Source: Pseudomonas sp. 8AS (GTDB lineage: Bacteria > Pseudomonadota > Gammaproteobacteria > Pseudomonadales > Pseudomonadaceae). From it: a DNA stretch of 64,000 bases. The translations under genes and the position numbers were made by a program. Within the stretch, counting starts at the first letter, position 1. The number at the start of each line of letters is the position of its first letter. Positions 1-8,070 of this stretch are shown here, piece by piece. Location of the stretch: the NCBI RefSeq assembly GCF_902506505.1, contig NZ_LR733406.1:2876228-2940227 (forward strand), written 5' to 3'. The notes beneath the pieces were generated by a model, which was not told the DNA's origin, did no database searches, and saw only the letters and a program-made list of their open reading frames with translations.

Positions 1-236
1 TCGTCGATCACCACGAACAGCGCGCCACCGCAGAGCAGGCCCAGCAGGGTCGCCGTGAGCCCACCCAGACGGCGCGCCTCGGGGATCTGTTCGAAGCACA
101 TGGCGCCGATCAGCACGCCACTGCCATAAGCCATGATGGTCGCCACCACGCGTTTCGACAGGTTCAGGTAAACCCCGAACAGCGCGCCGAGCAACAGGCT
201 GCTGGCCGCCACCAGCCCCCACAGGCCGGCTTGCAT
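1..236 (-). CDS. ZIP-family metal transporter, N-terminal part
   Basis: The reading frame opens at an ATG (234-236, reverse strand) and runs off the left edge of the window, so only about 78 residues are visible. They form two hydrophobic segments (about residues 4-24 and 60-78) around a short linker containing GSGVLIGAMCFEQIPEA. That pattern matches the first helices of ZIP (ZRT/IRT-like) zinc/divalent metal permeases, which move metal into the cytoplasm across the inner membrane. A GGAG-like sequence lies too far upstream to confirm the start. The family call is from a fragment; another small multi-pass permease is possible. Confidence 0.55.
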   Translation of the reverse strand, partial: MQAGLWGLVAASSLLLGALFGVYLNLSKRVVATIMAYGSGVLIGAMCFEQIPEARRLGGLTATLLGLLCGGALFVVID

Positions 237-367
237 CGTTATGCTTGTTGCCACGTCCTGCTCCCTTCACTGCTCGGCCAGCTTAACCCTGGCGGCTGCA
301 CCTGGCACTGCGCCAGATCAGCCGTACGGGGTTAGACTGTGCGCCCCGTTCCCGCGCAGCATGCCCC

Positions 368-811
368 ATGGCCCGTCTCACACTCGACTTTTCCCGGCAG
401 AGCTTCTGCTACAGCAGCCACATGACCGTGCGCAGCACCGATATCAACGCCGCCAACCACCTCAGCAACGACTCGATGATCTCGATGATTTCCGAGGCAC
501 GGGCGCGTTTCCTGTTCGACTTCGGCATCCGCGAAACCTCCGCCAGCGGCCCCGGCATCATCGTCACCGATCTGGCCACCATGTACCGCGCCGAAGCCCA
601 TGCCCGCGACCAGCTGCTGTTCGAGGTCGGCGTGATGGATTTCAACCGCTACGGCGGCGACATCATCTTCCGCATCACGCGCCCGGCCGATGGCACGCTG
701 ATCGCCCTGGCCAAATCCGGCTTCGTGTTCTTCGACTACAGCCTGGGCAAGGTGGTCGAGATGCCCGCGGATTTTCGCGCGACCTTTCCCACGGTCAACT
801 GGCTGGCCTGA
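368..811 (+). CDS. Hotdog-fold acyl-CoA thioesterase (4HBT type)
   Basis: A 147-residue protein with the single hotdog domain typical of 4HBT thioesterases. The region TVRSTDINAANHLSNDSM (about residues 20-37) is the usual start of the fold, where D and N-H-L-x-N-D line the active site, and SEARARFLF is the following long helix. The family hydrolyses acyl-CoA thioesters; the substrate cannot be told from sequence. It is divergent from the ZIP gene and about 80 bases before the cytochrome gene. No strong ribosome site precedes the chosen ATG, but the N-terminus MARLTLDF is usual for this subfamily. A second in-frame ATG 18 codons later is less likely. Confidence 0.75.
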   Translation: MARLTLDFSRQSFCYSSHMTVRSTDINAANHLSNDSMISMISEARARFLFDFGIRETSASGPGIIVTDLATMYRAEAHARDQLLFEVGVMDFNRYGGDIIFRITRPADGTLIALAKSGFVFFDYSLGKVVEMPADFRATFPTVNWLA

Positions 812-889
812 AGCTGGCGAACCTTTGGTGAACGCTCTAGGGTTAAAACCGCACTGCCCGCCTAGAGGCATTCACCGAGGAGCCCGACC

Positions 890-1366
890 GTGCCCAACCT
901 TTCCCCAGCCCGTACCCTGCTGCTCTGCTGCCTGACCGGCCTGCCCCTGGCCAGCCAGGCAGAGCCCTCCGCCGAGCGTGGCCGCTACCTGGTGCAGGTA
1001 TCCGGCTGCAACGATTGCCATACCTCCGGCTACATCCTGGCGCCAGACAAGGTGCCGGAAAGCGCCTGGCTACTGGGTGACAGCCTGGGCTGGAGCGGCC
1101 CCTGGGGCACCACCTACGCCAGCAACCTGCGCCTTGTGCTGCCCAAGCTCTCGGAAGAACAGTGGCTGCAGCTGGCGCGCAATGCCAACTACCGCCCGCC
1201 GATGCCCAGCCACGCCCTGCGCATCATGGAGGAAGACGATCTGCGCAGCATCCATCGCTTCGCCAAGCAGCTCGGTGAAGCCGGTCAACCTGCACCGGCC
1301 GCCCTGCCACCCGGGCAGGCCGCCGCGGGGCCGGTGGTGCAGTTCCCCATGCCGCCGGCGCAATAA
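890..1366 (+). CDS. Small periplasmic c-type cytochrome
   Basis: A 158-residue preprotein. The first 24 or so residues are a signal peptide with a cleavage-like ASQA/EPS site, followed by one haem-binding motif CNDCH (CxxCH). A later PPMPSHALR segment may supply the distal Met ligand. This is a class I mono-haem cytochrome c of the sort that carries electrons in the periplasm; its partner is not evident from neighbours. The C-terminus is rich in Pro and Ala. A GAGGAG ribosome site lies about 7 bases before the GTG start. There is no obvious functional link with the nitrate genes downstream, which have their own promoter. Confidence 0.75.
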   Translation: MPNLSPARTLLLCCLTGLPLASQAEPSAERGRYLVQVSGCNDCHTSGYILAPDKVPESAWLLGDSLGWSGPWGTTYASNLRLVLPKLSEEQWLQLARNANYRPPMPSHALRIMEEDDLRSIHRFAKQLGEAGQPAPAALPPGQAAAGPVVQFPMPPAQ

Positions 1367-1552
1367 CCCGGGCGCGGCCTGCATCGCGCCGCTGGCGACG
1401 GCAGGCGCTTCGACGGCGCCCGGCACGGGGCTGGCGGCAAGAACCCGGCCCTCGCCTCAATAAGGTGCGCAGCACAGGCAATCCGCACCGGATTGAGCCA
1501 GGCGGCAGCGCGCCCTCCCTCGCAAGCCCCTGTTTCAGGGCGTTTCGCCAGC

Positions 1553-1570
1553 TTGGCCCAGCTCTTGCTG
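1553..1570 (+). promoter_or_regulatory. Sigma-54 promoter for nasA
   Basis: TTGG at 1553-1556 and GC at 1567-1568 have exactly 10 bases between the GG and GC doublets, with TTGCTG at the -12 element, as in the sigma-54 consensus. Transcription would start near 1580, directly before the hairpin and terminator described next. No clear NtrC site was found upstream. The rest of 1367-1552 holds nothing I can identify. Confidence 0.7.
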
Positions 1571-1583
1571 TAGGACTGCCATA

Positions 1584-1603
1584 GGCAACCAACGGCGGCT
1601 GCC
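1584..1603 (+). promoter_or_regulatory. ANTAR-type RNA hairpin in the nasA leader
   Basis: The bases can pair as a 7-position stem with one mismatch (GGCAACC against GGCTGCC) around the hexaloop AACGGC, with A at loop position 1 and G at position 4. This is the signature of RNA targets of ANTAR antiterminators such as NasT/NasR. Only one convincing hairpin is visible between the predicted start site and the terminator; the usual motif has two. Confidence 0.5.
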
Positions 1604-1614
1604 CTACTTACGAC

Positions 1615-1665
1615 AAAGGCGTCGCACCACCCCGCTTCCGGCGATCAGGTGGTGCGGCGCCTTTT
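1615..1665 (+). terminator. Leader terminator (attenuator) before nasA
   Basis: A long inverted repeat, AAAGGCG..CGCACCACC paired with GGTGGTGCG..CGCCTTTT, ends in four T bases about 200 bases before the nasA start. Placed between promoter and gene, it fits an attenuator released by NasT-type antitermination. The remaining leader, 1666-1866, shows no feature I recognise. Confidence 0.7.
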
Positions 1666-1866
1666 GCGTTTCAGCCCCAACGCCTGGGGTGGGTCGACGG
1701 GCCGCGATCCGGACGTCGACCGGTAACTCTCTCAATCTGGCTGCGGCTTCGGCCTCAGGGCCGGGCGTCACAAGCGCCCGGCTTCGCCCGGCGGCTGCCG
1801 GCGATGTGCCCACGATCACATCGACCGACAGCCGACCGGGACTCTCATTTGCTGACGAGGTGTTGG

Positions 1867-3078
1867 ATGAATACAAGTTTCTGGAAAGCCGGCCACGCAC
1901 CGACGCTGTTCGCCGCCTTCCTCTATTTCGACCTGAGCTTCATGGTCTGGTACGTGCTCGGCCCGCTGGGCGTGCAGATCGCCAGCGACCTGGGCCTGAC
2001 CACCCAGCAACGCGCCATGATGGTCGCCACGCCGATTCTGGCCGGCGCCGTGCTGCGCTTTCTGATGGGCCTGCTGGCCGACCGCACCTCGCCGAAAGCC
2101 GCCGGCCTGATCGGCCAGGTGATCGTCATCGGCGCCCTCGCGGTGGCCTGGCTGCACGGTGTGCACAACTACGAACAGGCGCTGCTGCTCGGCCTGTTCC
2201 TCGGCTTCGCCGGCGCCTCCTTCGCCGTCGCCCTGCCGCTGGCCTCGCAGTGGTACCCGCCGCAGCACCAGGGCAAGGCCATGGGCATCGCTGGCGCCGG
2301 CAACTCCGGCACCGTGCTGGCCGCCCTGTTCGCCCCGGGCCTGGCCGCCCTGTTCGGCTGGAGCAACGTGTTCGGCCTGGCGCTGATCCCGCTGGTGCTG
2401 GTGCTGGTCATCTTCGCCACGGTGGCGCGCAACGCCCCGGAACGTCCGCCGGTTAAATCGATGGCCGACTACCTCAAGGCCCTCGGCGACCGCGACAGCT
2501 GGTGGTTCATGTTCTTCTACAGCGTGACCTTCGGCGGCTTCCTCGGCCTGGCCAGCACCCTGCCCGGCTACTTCCACGACCAGTACGGCTTCGACCCGGT
2601 CAAGGCCGGCTACTACACCGCCGCCTGCGTGTTCGCCGGCAGCCTGATGCGCCCGCTGGGCGGCGCCCTGGCCGACCGCATCGGCGGCATCCGCTCGCTG
2701 CTGGTGATGTACACCTGCGCCTCGATCTGCATCGCCGTGGTCGGTTTCAACCTGCCCAGCTCGCTGGCCGCCCTGGCCCTGTTCGTGGTCGCCATGCTCA
2801 GCCTGGGCGCCGGCAACGGCGCGGTGTTCCAGCTGGTACCGCAGCGCTTTCGCAAGGAAATCGGCGTGATGACCGGGCTGATCGGCATGGCCGGCGGCAT
2901 CGGCGGCTTCTGCCTGACCGCCGGGCTTGGCGCGATCAAGCAGTCCACCGGCTCCTACCAGCTCGGCCTGTGGCTGTTCGCCAGCCTGGGCATCCTCGCC
3001 TGGTTCGGCCTGTACGGCGTCAAGCAGCGCTGGCGCACCACCTGGGGCTCGGCCGCCGTCACCGCGGCGCGGGTGTAA
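1867..3078 (+). CDS. nasA: Nitrate/nitrite transporter, MFS (NarK/NasA family)
   Basis: A 403-residue major-facilitator protein with about 12 membrane segments. The NNP-family nitrate signature is seen as GFAGASFAVALPLASQWYPP and later GAGNGAVFQLVPQRF, the Gly-rich helices that form the nitrate path. It would import nitrate for assimilation. The ATG at 1867 is preceded by GAGG 8 bases upstream and begins MNTSFWKAGH, normal for the family; an earlier in-frame ATG at 1804 would add 21 unlikely residues. It precedes the kinase gene and nirBD-nasC-cobA in the order known from Pseudomonas. Confidence 0.9.
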   Translation: MNTSFWKAGHAPTLFAAFLYFDLSFMVWYVLGPLGVQIASDLGLTTQQRAMMVATPILAGAVLRFLMGLLADRTSPKAAGLIGQVIVIGALAVAWLHGVHNYEQALLLGLFLGFAGASFAVALPLASQWYPPQHQGKAMGIAGAGNSGTVLAALFAPGLAALFGWSNVFGLALIPLVLVLVIFATVARNAPERPPVKSMADYLKALGDRDSWWFMFFYSVTFGGFLGLASTLPGYFHDQYGFDPVKAGYYTAACVFAGSLMRPLGGALADRIGGIRSLLVMYTCASICIAVVGFNLPSSLAALALFVVAMLSLGAGNGAVFQLVPQRFRKEIGVMTGLIGMAGGIGGFCLTAGLGAIKQSTGSYQLGLWLFASLGILAWFGLYGVKQRWRTTWGSAAVTAARV

Positions 3079-3105
3079 CTGCGCAGCCCCATAAGGATCG
3101 GGTGA

Positions 3106-3130
3106 GACCCGCCAGCGATGGCGGGTTTCG
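3106..3130 (+). terminator. Rho-independent terminator after nasA
   Basis: CCCGCC (3108-3113) pairs with GGCGGG (3120-3125) around a 6-base loop, followed by TTT. It lies 30 bases after the nasA stop and separates nasA from the kinase gene. Confidence 0.6.
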
Positions 3131-3298
3131 CTCTAGCAGTAGAAGACGAATCGATGGAGGGTTGAGGCAAAGGCGGGACTGACCGGCAGAGTTGCATTGC
3201 ACTGGTCAGGAAAGGCGGGTGAAGTCGGCAACGACAAACTCGTGCAACCCTGTCCCGGTCTCGCCTTTGCCTCAATCCTTCCCACACGAGAACGCCAG

Positions 3299-4966
3299 AT
3301 GGCCCTGCAACTGACCTTCGGTGAAGCCACCGCCACCGGCCCCCGGGCGGAAAACCAGGACGCCATCCGCGTGGTCACCCCGACACCGGCCCTGGCGGCG
3401 AGCAAGGGCTTCCTGTTCGCCCTGGCCGATGGCGTCAGCCAGTGCGCCGACGGCGGCCTGGCCGCCCGCGCCACCCTGCAGGCCCTGGCCCTCGACTACT
3501 ACGCCACCCCGGAAACCTGGGCCGTGGCGCAATCGCTGGATCGCCTGCTGGTCGCCCACAACCGCTGGCTGCAGGCCAACGGCGGCGGCCAGCCGCTGCT
3601 GACCACCCTCACCGCCCTGGTCCTGCGCGGGCGGCGCTTCACCCTCGCGCATGTCGGCGACTGCCGCGCCTACCGCTGGCTGGACGGGCAGATCGAGCGC
3701 CTCAGCGAAGACCACGTGTGGGAGCAGCCGGGCATGCAGCACGTACTCAAGCGCGCCATGGGCCTGGATCAGCACCTGGTGGTGGACTACCTGGAAGGCG
3801 AACTGCGCGAAGGCGAGAGTTTCCTGCTGGTCAGCGACGGCGTCTGGTCGACCCTCGGCGACCACGGCGTGCACAGCATGCTCAAGGACGAGAGCGACCC
3901 CGCCGCAGCCTGCCGCGCCCTGGTCAGCGCCGCCCACCTGGCCGGCAGCCAGGACAATGCCAGCGCCCTGCTGGTGCAGGTGCAGGGCCTGCCGGACAAC
4001 GACCTGGCCGACACCCTGGCGCAGATCCAGCACTGGCCGCTGCCGCCCAAGCTGCGCGACGGGCAGAGCTTCGAGGGCTGGCAGGTCGAGCGCCTGCTCG
4101 CCGAGTCGCGCCAGTCGCTGGTCTACCGGGTGCGCGACAACCAGTCGCGGCGCTGGCTGCTGAAAACCCTGCCGGCCAGCCGCCATGACGAGGAACAGGC
4201 CGGCCCGGCCCTGCTGCTCGAGGAATGGTTCCTGCGCCGGGTGGCCGGGCGCCACTTCGCCGAAGTCCACCCGCTGCCGCAGCGCCAGCACCTGTACTAC
4301 GTGCAGCGCGAGCATCAGGGCCAGACGCTGGCCGAACACCTGCGCCTGTCCGGCCCGCTGGGCCTGCCGGAGTGGCTGGAGCTGGCGCCACGCCTGCTCA
4401 AGGCCCTCGGCATGCTGCATCGGCGCAACCTGCTGCACCGCGACATCAAGCCGGAAAACCTGCTGTGGTGCGACGACGGCGAGTTGCGCGTGCTGGATTT
4501 CGGCCTGGCCTACTGCCCCGGTCTGTCCCGCGACGAGGCCCATGCCCTGCCCGGCACGCCCAGCTATATCGCCCCGGAGGCCTTCAGCGGCGGCAAGCCC
4601 AGCGCCCAGCAGGACCTCTACGCCGCCGGCGTGACCCTCTATCACCTGCTCACCGGGCACTACCCCTACGGCGAGATCGAGGCCTTCCAGCATCCGCGCT
4701 TCGGCAAGCCGACCGCGCCCAGCCGCTACCGCCCCGACCTGCCCGGCTGGCTCGACGACTGCCTGCTGCGCGCGGTGGCGGTCAACCCGACCGAGCGCTT
4801 CGAGACCGCCGAGGAATGGCTGCTGGCCCTCGAACAGGGCGAGCGCCAGGCTCTGGTGCTGCGCCCGCGCCCGCTGCTGGAACGCGAGCCGCTGAAAGTC
4901 TGGCGCGGCGTGGCCCTGGCCTCCCTGCTGCTCAACCTGGCCCTGCTGGTGGCGCTGCTCAAGTAA
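3299..4966 (+). CDS. Bifunctional PP2C phosphatase / Ser-Thr protein kinase, tail-anchored
   Basis: A 555-residue fusion. Residues about 1-230 are a PP2C-type phosphatase, with metal-binding motifs AENQDA, LADGVS, GDCRAYRW, LVSDGVW and SQDNASALLV. Residues about 255-520 are a Hanks-type kinase, with catalytic HRDIKPENLL, the DFG motif in LDFGLAY, and GTPSYIAPEA. A single hydrophobic helix (about 535-555) at the very C-terminus would anchor it to the inner membrane with both enzymes in the cytoplasm. It sits between nasA and nirB, as in other pseudomonads, but its substrate is unknown. The start at 3299 gives MALQLTFGEA, usual for the family; an upstream ATG at 3197 would add 34 unrelated residues. 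Confidence 0.88.
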   Translation: MALQLTFGEATATGPRAENQDAIRVVTPTPALAASKGFLFALADGVSQCADGGLAARATLQALALDYYATPETWAVAQSLDRLLVAHNRWLQANGGGQPLLTTLTALVLRGRRFTLAHVGDCRAYRWLDGQIERLSEDHVWEQPGMQHVLKRAMGLDQHLVVDYLEGELREGESFLLVSDGVWSTLGDHGVHSMLKDESDPAAACRALVSAAHLAGSQDNASALLVQVQGLPDNDLADTLAQIQHWPLPPKLRDGQSFEGWQVERLLAESRQSLVYRVRDNQSRRWLLKTLPASRHDEEQAGPALLLEEWFLRRVAGRHFAEVHPLPQRQHLYYVQREHQGQTLAEHLRLSGPLGLPEWLELAPRLLKALGMLHRRNLLHRDIKPENLLWCDDGELRVLDFGLAYCPGLSRDEAHALPGTPSYIAPEAFSGGKPSAQQDLYAAGVTLYHLLTGHYPYGEIEAFQHPRFGKPTAPSRYRPDLPGWLDDCLLRAVAVNPTERFETAEEWLLALEQGERQALVLRPRPLLEREPLKVWRGVALASLLLNLALLVALLK

Positions 4967-5076
4967 GGGCAGCGCGCACCACAACGGCGCAACAAGCCTT
5001 AAACAGGTGCGTCGACGGCCCGTGATAAACCCGCAAAAACCCGCGCCAAGCCGCTAAAGACAAGTCTTTCGCAAAG

Positions 5077-5094
5077 TTGGCACGCTGCCTGCTT
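5077..5094 (+). promoter_or_regulatory. Sigma-54 promoter for nirB-nirD-nasC-cobA
   Basis: TTGGCACG at 5077-5084 and GC at 5091-5092 have 10 bases between GG and GC, a near-consensus -24/-12 promoter. The predicted start is near 5104, leaving a 140-base leader with regulatory RNA before nirB. Nitrogen-limitation (NtrC) control is the expected use of such a site. Confidence 0.8.
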
Positions 5095-5117
5095 TAGAGA
5101 CATCGACATTACATAAA

Positions 5118-5163
5118 GGCATCGCCCTCAACGACGAGCGCAGTGCCTCCCGGCAGATCGGGA
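5118..5163 (+). promoter_or_regulatory. Two-hairpin ANTAR (NasT-type) RNA motif in the nirB leader
   Basis: Hairpin 1 (5118-5147) has a 12-position stem with two mismatches and the hexaloop AACGAC, carrying the diagnostic A1 and G4. Hairpin 2 (5148-5163) follows directly, TCCCG pairing with CGGGA around the hexaloop GCAGAT, which keeps G4 but has G instead of A at position 1. Two adjacent hexaloop hairpins just before a terminator match the RNA bound by ANTAR antiterminators such as NasT. The nasT/nasS genes are not in this window. Confidence 0.7.
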
Positions 5164-5170
5164 CAAGGAC

Positions 5171-5210
5171 AAAGGCGTCCTCGCTAGGTAACTAGCGGGA
5201 CGCCTTTTTT
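5171..5210 (+). terminator. Leader terminator (attenuator) before nirB
   Basis: AAAGGCGTCC and CGCTAG pair with CTAGCG and GGACGCCTTT around a GTAA loop, followed by a run of T. This strong intrinsic terminator ends only 37 bases before the nirB ATG, so the operon needs antitermination to be expressed. Confidence 0.85.
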
Positions 5211-5247
5211 GTTTTCCGACTTTCGGTATCCGTGACGGAGAGGAACC

Positions 5248-7704
5248 ATGAAAAAACTCAAACTGGTAATGGTCGGCAACGGCATGGCCGGGGTCAGAAC
5301 CCTGGAAGAGCTGCTCAAGCTCGCCCCCGACCTGTATGACATCACCGTCTTCGGTGCCGAACCGCACCCCAACTACAACCGCATCCTGCTGTCGCCGGTG
5401 CTGGCGGGCGAGCAGACCTTCGAGGAAATCGTCCTCAACGACCTCAACTGGTACGCCGAGAACAACATCAAGCTGATGCTCAACCGCAAGGTGGTCGACA
5501 TCGACCGCAAGAAGCGCATTGTCATCGCCTCCGACGGCAGCAGCGCCGAATACGACCGCCTGCTCATCGCCACCGGATCCAACCCGTTCATCCTGCCGAT
5601 TCCCGGCAACAAGCTGCAGGGCGTGATCGGCTACCGCGACATCGCCGACACCGAAATGATGATGGCCACCGCCAAGACCCACAGCCACGCGGTGGTGATC
5701 GGCGGCGGCCTGCTCGGCCTGGAAGCGGCCAACGGCCTCAAGCTGCGCGGCATGGACGTGACCGTGGTGCACCTGTCCGACTGGCTGCTCGAACGCCAGC
5801 TCGACAAGACCGCCGGCAAGCTGCTGCAGAGCGCCCTGGAGGCCCGCGGCATCCACTTCCGCCTCAACGAGCAGACCGAAGAACTGATGGACAACGGCGA
5901 AGGCCGGGTCTGCGCCGTGCAGTTCAAGGGTGGCGACGTGATCCCCGCCGACCTGGTGGTGATGGCCGCCGGCATCCGCCCCAACACCGAACTGGCGGAG
6001 AAGGCCGGCATCCCGTGCAACCGCGGCATCCTGGTCAACGACACCATGCAGACCTACGACCCGCGCGTGTACTCGATCGGCGAATGCGCCAACCACCGCG
6101 GCACCGCCTACGGCCTGGTCGCGCCGCTGTTCGAGCAGGCCAAGGTCTGCGCCAACCACCTGGCCCAGCTCGGCTTCGCCCGTTACCAGGGCTCGGTGAC
6201 CTCGACCAAGCTCAAGGTCACCGGCATCGACCTGTTCTCCGCCGGCGACTTCATGGGCAGCGACGGCACCGAGACCATCACCCTCTCCGACCCCATCGGC
6301 GGCGTGTACAAGAAGCTGGTGATCAAGGACGACGTGCTGGTCGGCGCCTGCCTGTATGGCGACACGGCCGACGGCGGCTGGTACTTCCGCCAGGTCAAGG
6401 AGAACGCCAACATCAGCGAGATCCGCGATCACCTGATGTTCGGCGAGAGCGCCCTGGGCGACGTCGGCCACCAGGGCCAGAGCAGCGCGGCGAGCATGCC
6501 CGACAGCATGGAAGTGTGCGGCTGCAACGGCGTGTGCAAGGGCACCATCGTCAAGGCGATCCAGGAAAACGGCCTGTTCAGCGTCGACGACGTGAAGAAG
6601 CACACCAAGGCCGCCAGCTCCTGCGGCTCCTGCGCCGGCCTGGTCGAGCAGATCCTGATCAGCACCGTCGGCGGCGCCGCCGACGTCAAGCCGAAGAGCG
6701 AGAAGGCCATCTGCGGCTGCAGCGAGATGAACCACGGGCAGATCCGCAAGGCGATCCGCGAGCAGCATCTGACCAGCATGGCGCAGACCATGGAGTACCT
6801 GAACTGGATGACGCCCAACGGCTGCGCCACCTGCCGCCCGGCACTCAACTACTACCTGATCTCCACCTGGCCGGGCGAGGCCAAGGACGACCCGCAGTCG
6901 CGCCTGATCAACGAACGCGCCCACGCCAACATCCAGAAGGACGGCACCTACTCGGTTGTTCCGCGCATGTGGGGCGGCGTGACCAACCCGTCCGAGCTGC
7001 GCCGTATCGCCGACGTGGCCGACAAGTACAACGTGCCGATGGTCAAGGTCACCGGCGGCCAGCGCATCGACCTGCTGGGGATCAAGAAGGAAGACCTGCC
7101 GGCCGTGTGGAAGGATCTGGACATGGCCTCCGGCCACGCCTACGGCAAGTCCATCCGCACCGTGAAGACCTGCGTCGGCAGCGAATTTTGCCGCTTCGGC
7201 ACGCAGAACTCGACCCAGCTGGGCATCGACCTGGAGCACGACCTGTTCAACATGTGGTCGCCGCACAAGGTCAAGCTGGCCGTCTCCGGCTGCCCGCGCA
7301 ACTGCGCCGAGGCGGGGATCAAGGACGTCGGCATCATCGGCGTGGATTCCGGCTTCGAGATGTACATCGGCGGCAACGGCGGGATCAAGACCGAGGTCGC
7401 CGAGTTCTTCGTCAAGGTGAAAACCGCCGAGGAAGTGCGCGAATACAACGGTGCCTTCCTTCAGCTGTACCGCGAGGAAGCCTTCTACCTGGAGCGCACC
7501 GTGCACTACATGCAGCGCGTCGGCATGGAGCACATCAAGAAGGCCGTGCTGGAGGACGAAGGCAACCGCAAGGCGCTCAACGCGCGCCTGCAGTACGCCC
7601 TGTCGTTCGAGCAGGACCCGTGGAAAGAACGCATCGAAACCCCGCAACTGAAGAAAGAATTCGACCGTATCCCCGTCGTAGCCGTTGAGGAGGCCACCGC
7701 ATGA
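5248..7704 (+). CDS. nirB: Assimilatory NADH nitrite reductase, large subunit
   Basis: An 818-residue cytoplasmic flavo-siroheme enzyme that reduces nitrite to ammonium. In order: FAD/NAD oxidoreductase domain (GNGMAGVRTLEELL near residue 7, GGGLLGLEAANG near 153), two BFD-like [2Fe-2S] segments (VCGCNGVCKG near 427, AICGCSEMNHG near 489), then the nitrite/sulfite reductase domain. The cysteines for the 4Fe-4S/siroheme centre are CVGSEFC and CPRNC. Ribosome site GGAGAGG lies 5 bases before the ATG. It overlaps nirD by 4 bases, so the two subunits are translationally coupled. Expression is predicted to depend on sigma-54 and leader antitermination. Confidence 0.96.
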   Translation: MKKLKLVMVGNGMAGVRTLEELLKLAPDLYDITVFGAEPHPNYNRILLSPVLAGEQTFEEIVLNDLNWYAENNIKLMLNRKVVDIDRKKRIVIASDGSSAEYDRLLIATGSNPFILPIPGNKLQGVIGYRDIADTEMMMATAKTHSHAVVIGGGLLGLEAANGLKLRGMDVTVVHLSDWLLERQLDKTAGKLLQSALEARGIHFRLNEQTEELMDNGEGRVCAVQFKGGDVIPADLVVMAAGIRPNTELAEKAGIPCNRGILVNDTMQTYDPRVYSIGECANHRGTAYGLVAPLFEQAKVCANHLAQLGFARYQGSVTSTKLKVTGIDLFSAGDFMGSDGTETITLSDPIGGVYKKLVIKDDVLVGACLYGDTADGGWYFRQVKENANISEIRDHLMFGESALGDVGHQGQSSAASMPDSMEVCGCNGVCKGTIVKAIQENGLFSVDDVKKHTKAASSCGSCAGLVEQILISTVGGAADVKPKSEKAICGCSEMNHGQIRKAIREQHLTSMAQTMEYLNWMTPNGCATCRPALNYYLISTWPGEAKDDPQSRLINERAHANIQKDGTYSVVPRMWGGVTNPSELRRIADVADKYNVPMVKVTGGQRIDLLGIKKEDLPAVWKDLDMASGHAYGKSIRTVKTCVGSEFCRFGTQNSTQLGIDLEHDLFNMWSPHKVKLAVSGCPRNCAEAGIKDVGIIGVDSGFEMYIGGNGGIKTEVAEFFVKVKTAEEVREYNGAFLQLYREEAFYLERTVHYMQRVGMEHIKKAVLEDEGNRKALNARLQYALSFEQDPWKERIETPQLKKEFDRIPVVAVEEATA

Positions 7705-8036
7705 ACTGGCTGGATATCTGTGCCCTGGAAGAGATCAACGTGCTGGGTTCCCGAATCGTCAGCGGGCCGAAAGGCGATATCGCGATCTTCCGCACCTCAG
7801 ATGACGAGGTGTTCGCCCTCGACGACCGCTGCCCGCACAAGGGCGGGCCGCTGTCCCAGGGACTGATCTACGGCAAGCGCGTGGCCTGCCCGCTGCACAA
7901 CTGGCAGATCGAACTGGAAAGCGGCGTGGCCGTGGCCCCGGACGAAGGCTGCGCGCACCGTCACGACGTGAAAGTGGTCGATGGCCGCGTGCTGCTCGCC
8001 CTGCACAACGCGGCCACCGCGGCCGCCTGCGTTTGA
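7701..8036 (+). CDS. nirD: Nitrite reductase small subunit, Rieske type
   Basis: A 111-residue Rieske-fold protein that partners NirB. Unlike enteric NirD it keeps the full [2Fe-2S] ligand set: CPHKGG and CPLHNW (CxH..CxxH) at about residues 43 and 61. The ATGA overlap with nirB and the 34-base gap to nasC place it inside one operon. Confidence 0.93.
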   Translation: MNWLDICALEEINVLGSRIVSGPKGDIAIFRTSDDEVFALDDRCPHKGGPLSQGLIYGKRVACPLHNWQIELESGVAVAPDEGCAHRHDVKVVDGRVLLALHNAATAAACV

Positions 8037-8070
8037 AGCCAGCCCTTCGCCCCTACGGAAATCACACGCC

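Noticed and set aside
1367..1552. Open frames after the cytochrome c gene as an extra coding region
   Set aside because: Only GC-driven frames without start signals or recognisable protein; left as non-coding upstream sequence of nasA.
3272..4984. 570-codon reverse-strand frame across the phosphatase-kinase gene
   Set aside because: Low-complexity Gln/Ala/Gly/Val translation typical of antisense to GC-rich genes; no ribosome site or domain.
5128..7647. 839-codon open frame on the reverse strand across nirB
   Set aside because: It is the mirror of high-GC codon use in nirB; it has no family pattern, and nirB is certain on the other strand.
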